Assembly: GCA_003140835.1 (NCBI GenBank)
Contig: PLLA01000093.1
Coordinates: 1 to 63,880, forward strand
Direction: 5' to 3'
Origin: Candidatus Tumulicola scandinaviensis
GTDB lineage: Bacteria; Vulcanimicrobiota; Vulcanimicrobiia; Vulcanimicrobiales; Vulcanimicrobiaceae
Length of the DNA: 63,880 nt
Shown here: positions 40,614 through 54,291 of the stretch, piece after piece
Layout of the letters: each line of letters starts with the position of its first letter
How positions within the stretch are numbered: the first letter of the stretch is position 1
Translations under genes and position numbers: made by a program
The notes under the pieces: generated by a model
What the model saw: only the letters and a program-made list of their open reading frames with translations
The model's database searches: none
What the model was told of the DNA's origin: nothing

Positions 40614-41698
40614 ACGCGTTCGGCTGGACGGCCGCGGCGATCTACTTCGCAACCTTTGCTATCGCTACGACTGTGACGTCGTTCGCAACGCCCCTGATCG
40701 TGCTGCTGGCCACCCACCTCGGCGTGATCGATGACGGTAAGGAGGAGCGCCGCGTGCACCAGGTTCCGACCCCCCGTATCGGCGGGATCGCGGTGTTCTT
40801 CGGATTTGCCTGCGCGTTGTTTGCGGTGCTCGGCTTTGCATTAGCGTCGCCGTTCGCGCTGTTGCCGTCGGGGTTACACGACACGCTCACCAAGCAACTC
40901 GAGTCACTTACCGACCAATTCGCCACCGTGCACCAGCTCGTGGGGCTACTGTTCGGCAGCTTGCTGGTCCTCGGCGTCGGGATCTGGGACGACATTATGG
41001 GAATGCGTCCCCGCAACAAACTCGTAGCGCAGGTACTCGTAGCGATGATCTCGCTCTTTTACGGGTTCGTCATCACCGGGGTCACCAATCCGTTCAACCA
41101 CAACCCCAATACCAATTGGATCGAGTTTCCGCTCTGGGTGGGCATCCCGTTGACGCTATTCTGGTACGTTGCCATGATGAATGCGATCAATTTCATCGAC
41201 GGGCTCGACGGCTTGCTGGCTGGCGTCACCGTCATCTCTAGCGTCTTCATCTTTGCGATTTCGGTGCTGCACGCGAATCCGGTGGTGGCTTTGGTGGTCA
41301 TCGCGCTGGCCGGTTCGGCGCTCGGCTTCCTTCCATATAACTTCAACCCCGCGCGAATCTTTTTGGGCGACGCCGGATCGCTCTTCATCGGCTATGTTTT
41401 CGCCACCGTTTCGATTATCGGCGCGAGCAAACAGGCCATCGCCATCAGCGTCGTCGTCCCGCTGGTCGTGCTGGCGCTGCCGGTGCTCGACACGGCGGCG
41501 GCGATCGTCCGGCGCGCGTTGGCGGGCAAGCGGATTACCGAGGCCGACCGCGGGCATTTCCATCACCAGCTCATCTTTCGTTTCGGGTTGAACGTGCGTC
41601 AAGCGGTTTTGCTGATTTACGCCGTTTGTTTCGCGCTCGGCGCGGTAGCGCTGGCGCTCTCCGGCGAGTTCACCCACGTGTTCCGCCACAACAGTTAG
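40610..41698 (+). CDS. wecA: Polyprenyl-phosphate GlcNAc-1-phosphate transferase (WecA/TagO/MraY superfamily)
   Basis: A 362-aa membrane enzyme moving GlcNAc-1-P from UDP-GlcNAc onto undecaprenyl phosphate. About ten transmembrane segments; motifs RRVHQVPTPRIGGIAVFFG, VLGVGIWDDIMGMRPRNKL, NAINFIDGLDGLLAG, ARIFLGDAGSLFIG and the WecA-type GHFHHQL. GTG start with a strong GGAAGGAG eight bases before it, overlapping the previous stop (GTGA). With the downstream 2-epimerase it could start O-antigen, teichoic-like or enterobacterial-common-antigen-like chains, possibly the exopolysaccharide as well. Confidence 0.9.
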   Translation: MNAFGWTAAAIYFATFAIATTVTSFATPLIVLLATHLGVIDDGKEERRVHQVPTPRIGGIAVFFGFACALFAVLGFALASPFALLPSGLHDTLTKQLESLTDQFATVHQLVGLLFGSLLVLGVGIWDDIMGMRPRNKLVAQVLVAMISLFYGFVITGVTNPFNHNPNTNWIEFPLWVGIPLTLFWYVAMMNAINFIDGLDGLLAGVTVISSVFIFAISVLHANPVVALVVIALAGSALGFLPYNFNPARIFLGDAGSLFIGYVFATVSIIGASKQAIAISVVVPLVVLALPVLDTAAAIVRRALAGKRITEADRGHFHHQLIFRFGLNVRQAVLLIYAVCFALGAVALALSGEFTHVFRHNS

Positions 41699-41710
41699 AA
41701 AAGACACTGA

Positions 41711-42892
41711 ATGACCGATAGACTCAAAGTGATGACGGTGTTTGGAACGCGTCCCGACACCATTAAGATGGCGCCCGTCGTGCACGCCCTCTCCGTGCAC
41801 CCGGACATCGACGACGTCGTGTGCGTCACCGCGCAGCACCGGAAGATGCTCGACGATCTGCTGGCACTGTTTGCAATCGAACCGGACTACGATCTCGATA
41901 TCATGACCGACGATCAAACGCTGACGCAAATCACGACGCGCGTGCTGATCGGCATGGAGCGCGTGCTCGATCGAGCGCGACCCGACGTCGTGCTCGTTCA
42001 CGGCGACACGACGACGAGCAGCTCGGCGGCGCTGGCGGCTTTCTACCAACGTATCCCGGTCGGTCACGTGGAAGCCGGCTTGCGCACCAACGACCGGTGG
42101 CTGCCCTATCCCGAGGAGATGAATCGAAGGCTCACCGGCACGATCGCCGCCTATCATTTTTCGCCGACGTCGCTGGCGCGCGAGCATCTGCTGCGCGAGC
42201 ACATCGAAGCCGCCGACATCGTCGTCACCGGAAACACCGTGATCGACGCGTTCCTCGAGGCGGCGCGCCGGCCGAACCTGCCGCCTCCGCCACGTTGGAA
42301 CGAACTCGAACCGAGTCGTCCGGTCATTCTGGTAACCGCCCACCGTCGCGAGAATCACGAGTTCATGCACGAGATGACCGAAGCGATGCGAGAGATCGCG
42401 CAGATGCCGATGCGCCCGCAATTGTACTGGCCGGTTCACCCGTCGCCGCGAGTAGCCCCGGTCGCTCACGCGCTGCTCGACGGCGTCCCGGGCATCGTCT
42501 TGGTCGATCCCATCGACTACGCCGAGATGGTGTGGGCGGTGCGCGAGTCGTTTTTCGTCCTCACCGATTCGGGCGGACTGCAAGAGGAGGCGCCCTGCCT
42601 CGGAAAGCCGGTGCTCGTCATGCGCGAGGAGACCGAGCGACCCGAAGGACTCGAAGCCGGGACCCTCGAGCTGGTCGGGCACCATCGGGAACGCATCGTC
42701 CAGGCCGCTCACCGCTTACTGACGTCGCCCGCGCACTACGCGAGCATGTCGCGCGCCGCCAATCCTTACGGCGACGGTCTCGCCGCCGGACGCATCGTCG
42801 CCTGGCTGCTGGCGCGGCTGCGCGGGGGGCCGTACCCGCAGCCCTTCGACGTGACCGCGCCGGCCGGACGGGCGGCAGCCGGCAGGCCGTGA
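41711..42892 (+). CDS. wecB: UDP-N-acetylglucosamine 2-epimerase (non-hydrolysing)
   Basis: A 393-aa GT-B-fold epimerase making UDP-ManNAc. MTVFGTRPDTIKMAPVV, VTAQHRKMLDDLLALF, VHGDTTTSSSAALAAFY, VGHVEAGLRTNDRWLPYPEEMNR and the C-terminal TDSGGLQEEAPCLGKPVLVMREETERPEG are all family signatures. Its product would feed a WecC-type dehydrogenase such as that at 7620. Twelve bases after wecA; the AtpI-like gene follows in a GTGA overlap. The tail after LRGGPYPQPF is Ala/Pro-rich. Confidence 0.94.
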   Translation: MTDRLKVMTVFGTRPDTIKMAPVVHALSVHPDIDDVVCVTAQHRKMLDDLLALFAIEPDYDLDIMTDDQTLTQITTRVLIGMERVLDRARPDVVLVHGDTTTSSSAALAAFYQRIPVGHVEAGLRTNDRWLPYPEEMNRRLTGTIAAYHFSPTSLAREHLLREHIEAADIVVTGNTVIDAFLEAARRPNLPPPPRWNELEPSRPVILVTAHRRENHEFMHEMTEAMREIAQMPMRPQLYWPVHPSPRVAPVAHALLDGVPGIVLVDPIDYAEMVWAVRESFFVLTDSGGLQEEAPCLGKPVLVMREETERPEGLEAGTLELVGHHRERIVQAAHRLLTSPAHYASMSRAANPYGDGLAAGRIVAWLLARLRGGPYPQPFDVTAPAGRAAAGRP

Positions 42893-43074
42893 ACGCGGTC
42901 GTTCCGGTCTTGGCGGCCGGCGGGACCTTTGCCGCGGCTACCCTCTTGGGACTGCTCGCCGGAGTGTGGATCGGGCGGGCGACCGGCCAGCCTTTGTGGA
43001 CCGTCGGAGGCCTGCTGGCTGGTCTACTGCTCGGCGGGTATTCGGCATTGCGCCTCCTGTTGCGCTCGCTGTAG
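42889..43074 (+). CDS. AtpZ/AtpI-like small membrane protein (F0F1-ATPase accessory)
   Basis: A 61-aa protein with two hydrophobic helices separated by a short loop: AAGGTFAAATLLGLLAGVWIG and LWTVGGLLAGLLLGGYSALRLL. This fits the PF09527 family (putative F0F1-ATPase subunit, AtpZ/gene 1), which helps assemble the c-ring or transports Mg2+/Ca2+. It overlaps the wecB stop (GTGA) and is six bases before a second I-like subunit gene. Length is normal for the family. Confidence 0.82.
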   Translation: MNAVVPVLAAGGTFAAATLLGLLAGVWIGRATGQPLWTVGGLLAGLLLGGYSALRLLLRSL

Positions 43075-43080
43075 CGCATC

Positions 43081-43503
43081 GTGCCGGAGCAGGATAACCT
43101 TCCCACCCGGCGTAGCTACAGCGACGCTGAAGCGGCGGCCGATCTTGCGACGTACCAGGCGCTCAAACGGTCGGTGTCGTTTCACAGCCTGCTCGTCGTT
43201 GCTCTCATCGGTCTGATTCTCGTCCGTTGGCTGCCCCATCCGGTGTTCGCACTTTGGACCGGCGGGCTATGCGGAGTACTCAACACCCGTTGGACGATGC
43301 GAAGCGGCGAGCGATTGGTCGACAATCGCGGCGTGGGCGGTTTCGTCTTAAGTAGTTTCGTACGAATCGGCCTGTTCGGTATAGTCCCGGTGGCGTTCGC
43401 CGTGCTCGGCCCGTGGTGGTGCATGGCCTGGTACTTCGCCGGATTCTTCCTTCCGCTGGCGATGTTTGCGTTCGGCGCGCAGCGCGCTTTCGTCAGAAAA
43501 TAA
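43081..43503 (+). CDS. atpI: ATP synthase subunit I-like protein (AtpI)
   Basis: A 140-aa protein with about four transmembrane segments after a hydrophilic N-terminus (DNLPTRRSYSDAEAAADLATYQALKR). It resembles ATP synthase I/AtpI (PF03899), which precedes atpB in many operons and assists assembly; helices around SLLVVALIGLILVRW, VFALWTGGLCGVLN, FVRIGLFGIVPVAF and MAWYFAGFFLPLAMF. GTG start. Assignment rests on position and topology more than on motif. Confidence 0.72.
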   Translation: MPEQDNLPTRRSYSDAEAAADLATYQALKRSVSFHSLLVVALIGLILVRWLPHPVFALWTGGLCGVLNTRWTMRSGERLVDNRGVGGFVLSSFVRIGLFGIVPVAFAVLGPWWCMAWYFAGFFLPLAMFAFGAQRAFVRK

Positions 43504-43560
43504 GGTCGCCGGCTGCACAGGGGCCGACGGCCCGTGGCCCCGATGGCTTTGGAGTAACGC

Positions 43561-44292
43561 TTGCAAGAAAAACTCGGAGAACACATCCTCTGGCACGTTC
43601 CCGTGCTCGGGGCGGTGCACGGGGATACGATCGCGACGACGTGGCTCGTTATGATCGTAGCGCTTGCGATTTTCGGGTGGGTCGGGGCCAGCTACCGTTC
43701 GGCGTATCAAACGAAGCGTCAAGTGGTGGTCGAAGGCGTCGTCAACTACATCGCCGACCTCGCAACCGGCACGCTCGGCAAGCGCGGCGAACCGTTCGTC
43801 CCGTTCTTCATCGCCCTTTTCGTGTTCATTTTCTTGCTCAATCAGTTCGGCGTGCTGCCGTTCAAGGCGTTCGGGCTTCCCTTCGGCGGGTCGCCTACTG
43901 CCGACCTCAACACCACGGTACCGCTCGCGTTACTCGTGTTCTTCCTCACCTGGATCGTGGGTTTCCGGCAGAACGGCATCAAGCAGATCGGGCATCTGTT
44001 CAAGCCGTTTTGGCCGCTCGCGCCGATCAACATTCTCGAAGAGCTCGCGCGGCCGGCAACCTTGGCGGCGCGTTTGTTCTTCAACATCTTCGTCGGCGAA
44101 CTGCTCTTCATTATCATCGCTTCGATCATTCTCGCCCACGTGACGCTGGGACCGGTGAACTTATCGTACGCCGTCGCCGTCATGCCGTTCTTCATCCAGT
44201 TTTTCAACTTCTTCGTCGGTACGGTGCAGGCGTTCGTGTTTACGCTGCTCGGGATCGTCTATCTTTCGCTCTCGATGGGCGAAGAACATTAA
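43561..44292 (+). CDS. atpB: ATP synthase F0 subunit a
   Basis: A 243-aa membrane subunit forming the proton half-channels beside the c-ring. The essential arginine is in LAARLFFNIFVGELLF (LSLRLFGNMxAGE-like), with RQNGIKQIGHLFKPFWPLAPINILEELARP before it. The start is TTG at 43561 with GGAG six bases upstream. First structural gene of the ATP synthase cluster, which has the order a-c-b-b-delta-alpha-gamma-beta-epsilon. Confidence 0.93.
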   Translation: MQEKLGEHILWHVPVLGAVHGDTIATTWLVMIVALAIFGWVGASYRSAYQTKRQVVVEGVVNYIADLATGTLGKRGEPFVPFFIALFVFIFLLNQFGVLPFKAFGLPFGGSPTADLNTTVPLALLVFFLTWIVGFRQNGIKQIGHLFKPFWPLAPINILEELARPATLAARLFFNIFVGELLFIIIASIILAHVTLGPVNLSYAVAVMPFFIQFFNFFVGTVQAFVFTLLGIVYLSLSMGEEH

Positions 44293-44323
44293 GAATTAGT
44301 GACTCCATGGAAAGGATAATCTC

Positions 44324-44608
44324 TTGACATCTCAAGCCTTAGTTGCAGCCTTCACGCTGCTGGCATTCGGCCTCATCGTCACCGGCGTCGCGTTCGGCTC
44401 GGCGATCGGCGACGGCATCGTGGCGAGCAAAGCGGTCGAAGCGATCGCCCGTCAGCCGGAGGCCCGTCCGAATATTTTCGTGTTCCTCTTCCTCGGCGTC
44501 GGCGTTCTGGAAGCGTTTCCGATCATCGGTCTCGGCCTGGCGTTCTACATGCTGCTCGTCGTCGTCGGCGTTCCCAGCGGCCTGTACGCGAGCCTAGCCG
44601 GCCACTAG
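44324..44608 (+). CDS. atpE: ATP synthase F0 subunit c
   Basis: A 94-aa hairpin forming the rotor ring. Helix 1 has AFGSAIGDG, the loop RQPEARP, and helix 2 the ion-binding Glu63 in VGVLEAFPIIGLGLAF. The residue after Glu is Ala, not Ser/Thr as in Na+-type rings, so a proton ring is likely. TTG start with AAGGA seven bases upstream. The N-terminal extension is slightly longer than usual. Confidence 0.95.
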   Translation: MTSQALVAAFTLLAFGLIVTGVAFGSAIGDGIVASKAVEAIARQPEARPNIFVFLFLGVGVLEAFPIIGLGLAFYMLLVVVGVPSGLYASLAGH

Positions 44609-44623
44609 CGTAACGACCGGACG

Positions 44624-45055
44624 ATGTTTCTTTCACTCGATGGGACCTTTTGGGTGCAGCTGCTCAACTTCGCGATTTTCTTCGCGTTGCTGAACGTGCT
44701 GTTCTTACGCCCCGTCGGGCGAGCGATTCGCAAACGGCGCGAGTACATCGACGGCGTCGTCTCGGACTACGCAAAATATCAGGGCGATGCAAAGGCGCTG
44801 CGCGAGCATGCGGAGCGCATTCGTGCCGAAGCGCGGCGCGACGCCGAGCAGCGAATCGCGAAGGAGCGCGCCGACGCTTCGAACGAGTCGGCCGGATTGT
44901 CGTCCGGCTTCGCGGCGAAGGTTCAAGCGATCGTCGAGGAGGCGCACCTTAATGCGAACGCGGAGCTCGACCGCGCTCGCGCCGACGAGAACCGGATCGT
45001 GAAACAGCTCGCCGACGCCATGGTGGACCGCACGCTCGGGGTAGCCGCAAAATGA
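44624..45055 (+). CDS. atpF: ATP synthase F0 subunit b (first of two)
   Basis: A 143-aa stator subunit: one N-terminal membrane helix (WVQLLNFAIFFALLNVLFLRPVGRAI) and a long charged helix rich in Ala, Glu and Arg. It differs from the following b-type subunit, so the stator is probably a b/b' heterodimer as in cyanobacteria and Aquifex. Sixteen bases after the c gene; overlaps the next gene by ATGA. Confidence 0.9.
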   Translation: MFLSLDGTFWVQLLNFAIFFALLNVLFLRPVGRAIRKRREYIDGVVSDYAKYQGDAKALREHAERIRAEARRDAEQRIAKERADASNESAGLSSGFAAKVQAIVEEAHLNANAELDRARADENRIVKQLADAMVDRTLGVAAK

Positions 45056-45552
45056 GCCAGAACTCGATCTACGTTCAGATTGCGATCTGGAGCCAAGTCG
45101 CCTCGTCGGTGCTCTTCCTCTGCGTGCTGGCGTGGCTGTGGTTCAAGTTTCTTCAGCCGGCGATTCTGGCGGCTCAGGAACGCTACAACAAGCAAGTCGC
45201 CGAAGCTGAGCGTCATCGCGACGAGGCCAAAGCGACCCTCGACTTGCTGCAAAACGAAATCGACGGCGCGGGGCGGGACGCCGAGGCGATTAAGGCGCGC
45301 GCCGACGCTCAGGCAGTTCGCGAGCACGACGCCGTCGTCGCCGAAACGCGCGAGGCGGGCGAACGCGCGCTGCGCGATGCGCAGGCGGAATTCGCGCGTA
45401 CGCTCGCAGCCGCTCGCGAACGTTTGCGCGACGAGCTGCTCGGCAAGGCGCTCGCAACCGCCCGGCAAGAAGCGACGCGGCGCGTCGACGCGAGCGTCAA
45501 CGCACGCTTGGTCGACGGTTTCGTCGGATCGTTGGAGCGCGGCAATGGCTAA
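45052..45552 (+). CDS. atpF: ATP synthase F0 subunit b (second, b'-type)
   Basis: A 166-aa protein with the same plan: helix VASSVLFLCVLAWLWFKFLQPAIL then a coiled coil to residue about 150. FLQPAILAAQERYNK is the typical b-type boundary. ATGA overlap with the first b subunit gene and an 8-bp overlap with atpH indicate tight coupling. Which of the two is b and which b' cannot be told by eye. Confidence 0.89.
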   Translation: MSQNSIYVQIAIWSQVASSVLFLCVLAWLWFKFLQPAILAAQERYNKQVAEAERHRDEAKATLDLLQNEIDGAGRDAEAIKARADAQAVREHDAVVAETREAGERALRDAQAEFARTLAAARERLRDELLGKALATARQEATRRVDASVNARLVDGFVGSLERGNG

Positions 45553-46084
45553 CGAAAAGCTGGCGCGCCGCTATGCGACCGCGGTGTTCGCCCTGGCGAC
45601 CGAACAAAACGTCGTCGACCGAATCGGCGATGACTTGACGGCGATCGTCTCGACGCTGGGCTCCGGCATCGCTCACGACTTTTTCGTCGCGCCGATCGTG
45701 GACCGGCGCGAAAAAGAGCGCGTGCTCTTGGAAACGTTCGGGGGACGCGTGAACGACATCGCGCTCCACACGCTGCTGCTGCTCGTCCGCAAGCGCCGCG
45801 AAGCTCTCTTGGCCGCGTTGTCGGCCGAATATGCCAAACTCCAAATGGCGGCGCGCGGGGAAGAAGCGCTGACCGTGACGTCGGCGCGCGAACTCTCGCG
45901 CGACGAGTTGACGGCCTTGGTCGGACGCCTCGAACGTCTGTATGCCAAGAAGTTCGAGGTCACGCAGGTCGTCGATCGCGACGCGATTGGCGGCGTGCGC
46001 ATTCTCATGGGCGACCGGCGGATCGACGGCACGGTCGCCGGCCGTTTGGAAGCTCTCTCACGCACCCTCTTTGCAACACCCTAG
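45545..46084 (+). CDS. atpH: ATP synthase F1 subunit delta
   Basis: A 179-aa OSCP/delta subunit linking F1 to the stator. [56 protein letters not shown] and the C-terminal [28 protein letters not shown] are family features. It starts inside the last codons of the upstream b gene. Length is normal. Confidence 0.94.
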   Translation: MANEKLARRYATAVFALATEQNVVDRIGDDLTAIVSTLGSGIAHDFFVAPIVDRREKERVLLETFGGRVNDIALHTLLLLVRKRREALLAALSAEYAKLQMAARGEEALTVTSARELSRDELTALVGRLERLYAKKFEVTQVVDRDAIGGVRILMGDRRIDGTVAGRLEALSRTLFATP

Positions 46085-46095
46085 GACATGAAGAA

Positions 46096-47595
46096 ATGAT
46101 CAACGCTGACGAAATCGCCGGTATCCTCAAACAACAGATTCAAAGTTTCAAAGCCGACCTGCAGGAAGACGAAATCGGTACCGTCATCGAAGTCGGCGCC
46201 AATCTGGCGCGCGTGTACGGGCTGCGCGGGGTGCGGTCGTCGGAACTGGTCGAGTTTCCGAACGGTTTGCAAGGCGTGGCGCTGAATCTCGAAGAGGACA
46301 ACGTCGGCGTCGTGATCATGGGCCCCGACAACGACATCAAAGAAGGCGATAAAGTCCGGCGGACCGGCCGCATCTCGTCGGTGCCGGTCGGCGAAGCGTT
46401 GCTGGGACGCGTGGTCAACCCGCTCGGGCAGCCGATCGACGGCAAGGGCCCGATCGAAACCAATCGGTATCGCACGGTCGAAAACGTCGCGCCCGGCGTC
46501 GTCGCGCGCCAGTCGGTCAAACAGCCGTTGCAGACCGGCATCCGCGCCATCGACGCGCTCATCCCGATCGGCAAAGGTCAGCGCGAGCTGATCATCGGAG
46601 ATCGCTCCACCGGGAAAACGGCGATCGCGCTCGACACGATCATCAATCAAAAGGGACGCGACGTCTTCTGCATCTACGTCGCAATCGGACAGAAGAACTC
46701 GACGGTATCCGCGATCGCGCAGGTTCTCGAGCAAAAGGGCGCGATGGCGTACACCACCATCGTAGCCGTGAGCCCGGCCGAAGCGGCCGCGCTGCGCTGG
46801 CTGGCGCCGTTCGCCGGCTGCGCGATGGCCGAAGAGTTGATGTATGCGGGTAAAGACGTGTTGATCATTTACGACGATCTCACCAAGCACGCCCAGTCGT
46901 ATCGCGAAATGTCGCTGCTGCTGCGGCGTCCGCCGGGCCGCGAAGCGTACCCCGGCGATGTGTTCTACCTTCACTCGCGATTGCTCGAACGCGCCTGCAA
47001 ACTTTCCGACGATCTCGGCGGGGGATCGATGACGGCGCTGCCGGTCATCGAAACGCAAGCCGGCGATTTTTCGGCCTACATTCCCACCAACGTGATCTCG
47101 ATTACCGACGGTCAAATTTATTTGACCCCGCAGTTGTTCTTCCAGGGCATCCGCCCGGCCGTCGACGTCGGCCTCTCGGTGTCGCGCGTCGGCGGTGCGG
47201 CCCAAACCAAGGCGATGAAGTCGGTTGCCGGGCAGCTGAAGCTGGAACTGGCGCAATATCGCGACTTGGCGGCGTTCGCCAAACTCTCGAGCGATCTCGA
47301 CAAGTCGACCCAGAATCAGTTGATGCGCGGCGAGAAGATGACCGAGCTTTTGAAGCAGCCGCAGTATCAGCCGCAGGCGATGGAGGATCAAGTCGCGATC
47401 ATCTACGCGGCAACCAAAGGCTACGTCAACGACATCGCGACGTCGCGCCTGCAGAACTGGGCACGCGGATTCGTGGCTTATCTCCACGAGAAACATCCCG
47501 AAGTTCCGAAAGCCATCGCCGACAGCAACCAGCTTTCGGACGACGTCAAAAAACAGCTCGACTCCGCCATCTTAGAGTTTAACAAGTCGTTCTAG
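46096..47595 (+). CDS. atpA: ATP synthase F1 subunit alpha
   Basis: A 499-aa regulatory nucleotide-binding subunit. [32 protein letters not shown] (Walker A, Lys174), [23 protein letters not shown], and the C-terminal [15 protein letters not shown] are present. Length and spacing are typical. ATG with AAGAA-type upstream sequence, 12 bases after atpH. Confidence 0.97.
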   Translation: MINADEIAGILKQQIQSFKADLQEDEIGTVIEVGANLARVYGLRGVRSSELVEFPNGLQGVALNLEEDNVGVVIMGPDNDIKEGDKVRRTGRISSVPVGEALLGRVVNPLGQPIDGKGPIETNRYRTVENVAPGVVARQSVKQPLQTGIRAIDALIPIGKGQRELIIGDRSTGKTAIALDTIINQKGRDVFCIYVAIGQKNSTVSAIAQVLEQKGAMAYTTIVAVSPAEAAALRWLAPFAGCAMAEELMYAGKDVLIIYDDLTKHAQSYREMSLLLRRPPGREAYPGDVFYLHSRLLERACKLSDDLGGGSMTALPVIETQAGDFSAYIPTNVISITDGQIYLTPQLFFQGIRPAVDVGLSVSRVGGAAQTKAMKSVAGQLKLELAQYRDLAAFAKLSSDLDKSTQNQLMRGEKMTELLKQPQYQPQAMEDQVAIIYAATKGYVNDIATSRLQNWARGFVAYLHEKHPEVPKAIADSNQLSDDVKKQLDSAILEFNKSF

Positions 47596-47596
47596 T

Positions 47597-49973
<2,377 letters not shown>

Positions 49974-49985
49974 GCGCGCGGAAAC

Positions 49986-50405
49986 ATGGCCAACGTTATT
50001 CCATTCAAGCTGATTACCCCGAAGCAGGTCGTCTTCGAAGGCGATGCCGAGTTGGTGATCGCGGTGACCACCGAGGGCGAGGAAGGCATCCTTCCCAAGC
50101 ACGCACCGTTTCTGGCCGCCTTGAAGCCGGGCGTGCTGCGAGCCAACGTGGTCAAAGACGGCGCCGCGTCGCGGCTCGAGTTGGCGACGAGCGAGGGCTT
50201 CATGCAGGCGCTCCCCGATCGAGTGACGGTGCTCATCGACGAAGCCCTACGCTTTGAGGACGTCGACGTTGCCAAGACTCGCGAAGAGCTCGCGGCTGCG
50301 ATCGACCGCCAGAAGGCCGAAGGCGGCGACCCGGCAGCGTTCGCTCGCGAACAGTCGGTCGTCGACTTTGCGAATGCGAAGCTCCGCCTTACCGGCAGCC
50401 ACTAA
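49986..50405 (+). CDS. atpC: ATP synthase F1 subunit epsilon
   Basis: A 139-aa subunit: beta-sandwich (FKLITPKQVVFEGDAELVIAVTTEGEEGILPKH) and a C-terminal helical hairpin (VAKTREELAAAIDRQKAEGGDPAAFAREQSVVDFANAKLRL). It ends the ATP synthase group; murA follows after 43 bp with no terminator between, so the operon probably continues into the cell wall genes. Confidence 0.94.
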   Translation: MANVIPFKLITPKQVVFEGDAELVIAVTTEGEEGILPKHAPFLAALKPGVLRANVVKDGAASRLELATSEGFMQALPDRVTVLIDEALRFEDVDVAKTREELAAAIDRQKAEGGDPAAFAREQSVVDFANAKLRLTGSH

Positions 50406-50448
50406 GAAGATTCCGGCGACCCGGTCGGCGAACCCGAGACGCCGTAGT

Positions 50449-52811
<2,363 letters not shown>

Positions 52812-52815
52812 GCCG

Positions 52816-53481
52816 ATGAGCATCGGCACCGTCATCGACGCGCGCAAGGAGACGGCGGCGGACGTTATTGAGGAGGTTGCGCGAACGGTCTTTGCCGGCG
52901 GAACGGTGATCTTCCCCAACGACACCAGTTACGGAATCGGCTGCGATCCGTACGGGTCCGAAGCAATCGACCGGATTTACGCTGCGAAGGGGCGCCCCGA
53001 CAGCCGCCCGCTCACCATGCACGTGGCCACGGCTCAGGAGTTCTTAGAGTACGCCGGAGATAATCCGTTAGCTGTGATCGCCGCCAAACGGCTCCTTCCC
53101 GGGCCGGTTATCTTGTTGGTCGGGAAGCCGCGGTTTATTAGCGACGAGCTCGCCGCCGGACTGCAAACGCTCGCGTTTCGCGTGCCGGACGACCCGTTCG
53201 CACGGGCTTTGCTGGAACGCTGCGGGCCGTTGGCCGGAACCACCGTGAATCGCAGCGGGCTCCCGCGCTACATGGGCGACGACGATCGCTCGATGCTGCC
53301 GCCCGCCGATCTGTTGGTCGAGCACGGACCGACTCGTTACGACCGCGAATCATCCATCGTCGATCTCAGCGGTTCGCACGCTCGACTCTTGCGGGAAGGC
53401 GTGATCCCGGCCGGCCGCCTGGCGGAACTCTTGGGCCCGATCGAACGTCCTACGATAAAGGTGCGCAGCCGACCATTATGA
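52816..53481 (+). CDS. L-threonylcarbamoyladenylate synthase (Sua5/YrdC/YwlC family)
   Basis: A 221-aa YrdC-fold enzyme for t6A tRNA modification: makes threonylcarbamoyl-AMP. GGTVIFPNDTSYGIGCDPYGSEAIDRIYAAKGRPDSRPLTMHV is the family block (recorded in parts: FPNDTSYGIGCD; KGRPDSRPLTMHV), then LLPGPVILLVGKP, AFRVPDDPFARALLERCGPLAGTTVNRSG. Single-domain TsaC length, without the C-terminal Sua5 domain. ATG 52816 starts five bases after the mreB stop; the in-frame extension to 52783 lies inside mreB. Confidence 0.9.
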   Translation: MSIGTVIDARKETAADVIEEVARTVFAGGTVIFPNDTSYGIGCDPYGSEAIDRIYAAKGRPDSRPLTMHVATAQEFLEYAGDNPLAVIAAKRLLPGPVILLVGKPRFISDELAAGLQTLAFRVPDDPFARALLERCGPLAGTTVNRSGLPRYMGDDDRSMLPPADLLVEHGPTRYDRESSIVDLSGSHARLLREGVIPAGRLAELLGPIERPTIKVRSRPL

Positions 53482-54251
53482 TTCGCTCGATTTCCGCGCT
53501 CGTCGCCGCCCTGGCCCTGGCGACGGCATTCGCATCGGCGGCGTCGCCGTTGCCTTCGCCCACCGCGGCGCGGCAACAAAGCCCACCGCCTCTGAACCGG
53601 CCGCCGGCACGGCTGCCGGCTCCGGCGGCCCCGGCCGGCGCCGGAGCCGGCGCGGCCTTCGACCTCGGCGTGTGGACGGTCCACGCTAGTTCGGTCGACG
53701 CAAATTTCAAAACCGGCGATTTTTCGACGCCCGCCAAAGTCGTGATGACGCGCGAGGGCGGCGACGTTACCGCCGACCGCGCCAACGGCAACTACAAGAC
53801 GCAAATCGTGAATCTCGTCGGTCACGTCGTCATGCACGACACGCAGGGCGACTACGGCGGCATCGGTGCCGGCGGCGGAAGCACGAACGGCCCGTCGACG
53901 CTGACCGCGGATAAAGCCGAGATCGACGGCGCCGCGAAAGTGTACAAAGCAATCGGCAACGTGCACTACGTGCAGGCAGATACCGTGGTCGATTCCAACA
54001 ACGGCACGCTCAACGACGCCACCCACGAACTCTTTCTCCAAGGCAACGTTCGTATCGTGCAAGGCACGCGCAAGGTGAACGCGCAAAGCGTCGTGTACAA
54101 TACGGTCACCGACAAGGCGCACGCCGAAGGCAACGTCACCATGCAGTTCCCCGGGCAGCTGCACCGCGGTTTGGCGACGCCGAGACCGCTCAACGTCCCA
54201 AAGAATCCAATCACGAAACCGGCAGCCGCAACGCCGGCACCGCCGTCTTGA
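53478..54251 (+). CDS. lptA: LptA/OstA-like periplasmic protein
   Basis: A 257-aa protein with signal peptide (LVAALALATAFASAAS), a proline/alanine-rich linker (residues about 25-60), then OstA-type beta repeats: NGNYKTQIVNLVGHVVMHDTQG, LTADKAEIDGAAKVYKAIGNVHY and HELFLQGNVRIVQGTRKVNAQSVVYN. LptA bridges the periplasm in lipopolysaccharide transport, so this supports a diderm cell. ATGA overlap with the Sua5-type gene. No LptB/C is adjacent, hence some doubt about the exact orthologue. Confidence 0.8.
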   Translation: MIRSISALVAALALATAFASAASPLPSPTAARQQSPPPLNRPPARLPAPAAPAGAGAGAAFDLGVWTVHASSVDANFKTGDFSTPAKVVMTREGGDVTADRANGNYKTQIVNLVGHVVMHDTQGDYGGIGAGGGSTNGPSTLTADKAEIDGAAKVYKAIGNVHYVQADTVVDSNNGTLNDATHELFLQGNVRIVQGTRKVNAQSVVYNTVTDKAHAEGNVTMQFPGQLHRGLATPRPLNVPKNPITKPAAATPAPPS

Positions 54252-54291
54252 GGAACCGCTGACGCAGTCGCTCTTCGAATCGGCGGATTCG

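Noticed and set aside
41156..42712. Long open frame antisense to wecA/wecB
   Set aside because: Basic, low-complexity translation opposite well-conserved enzymes; a typical GC-rich antisense shadow. The same holds for the long minus frames opposite atpA (46081-47496), atpD (48414-49640) and alaS (59682-61460).
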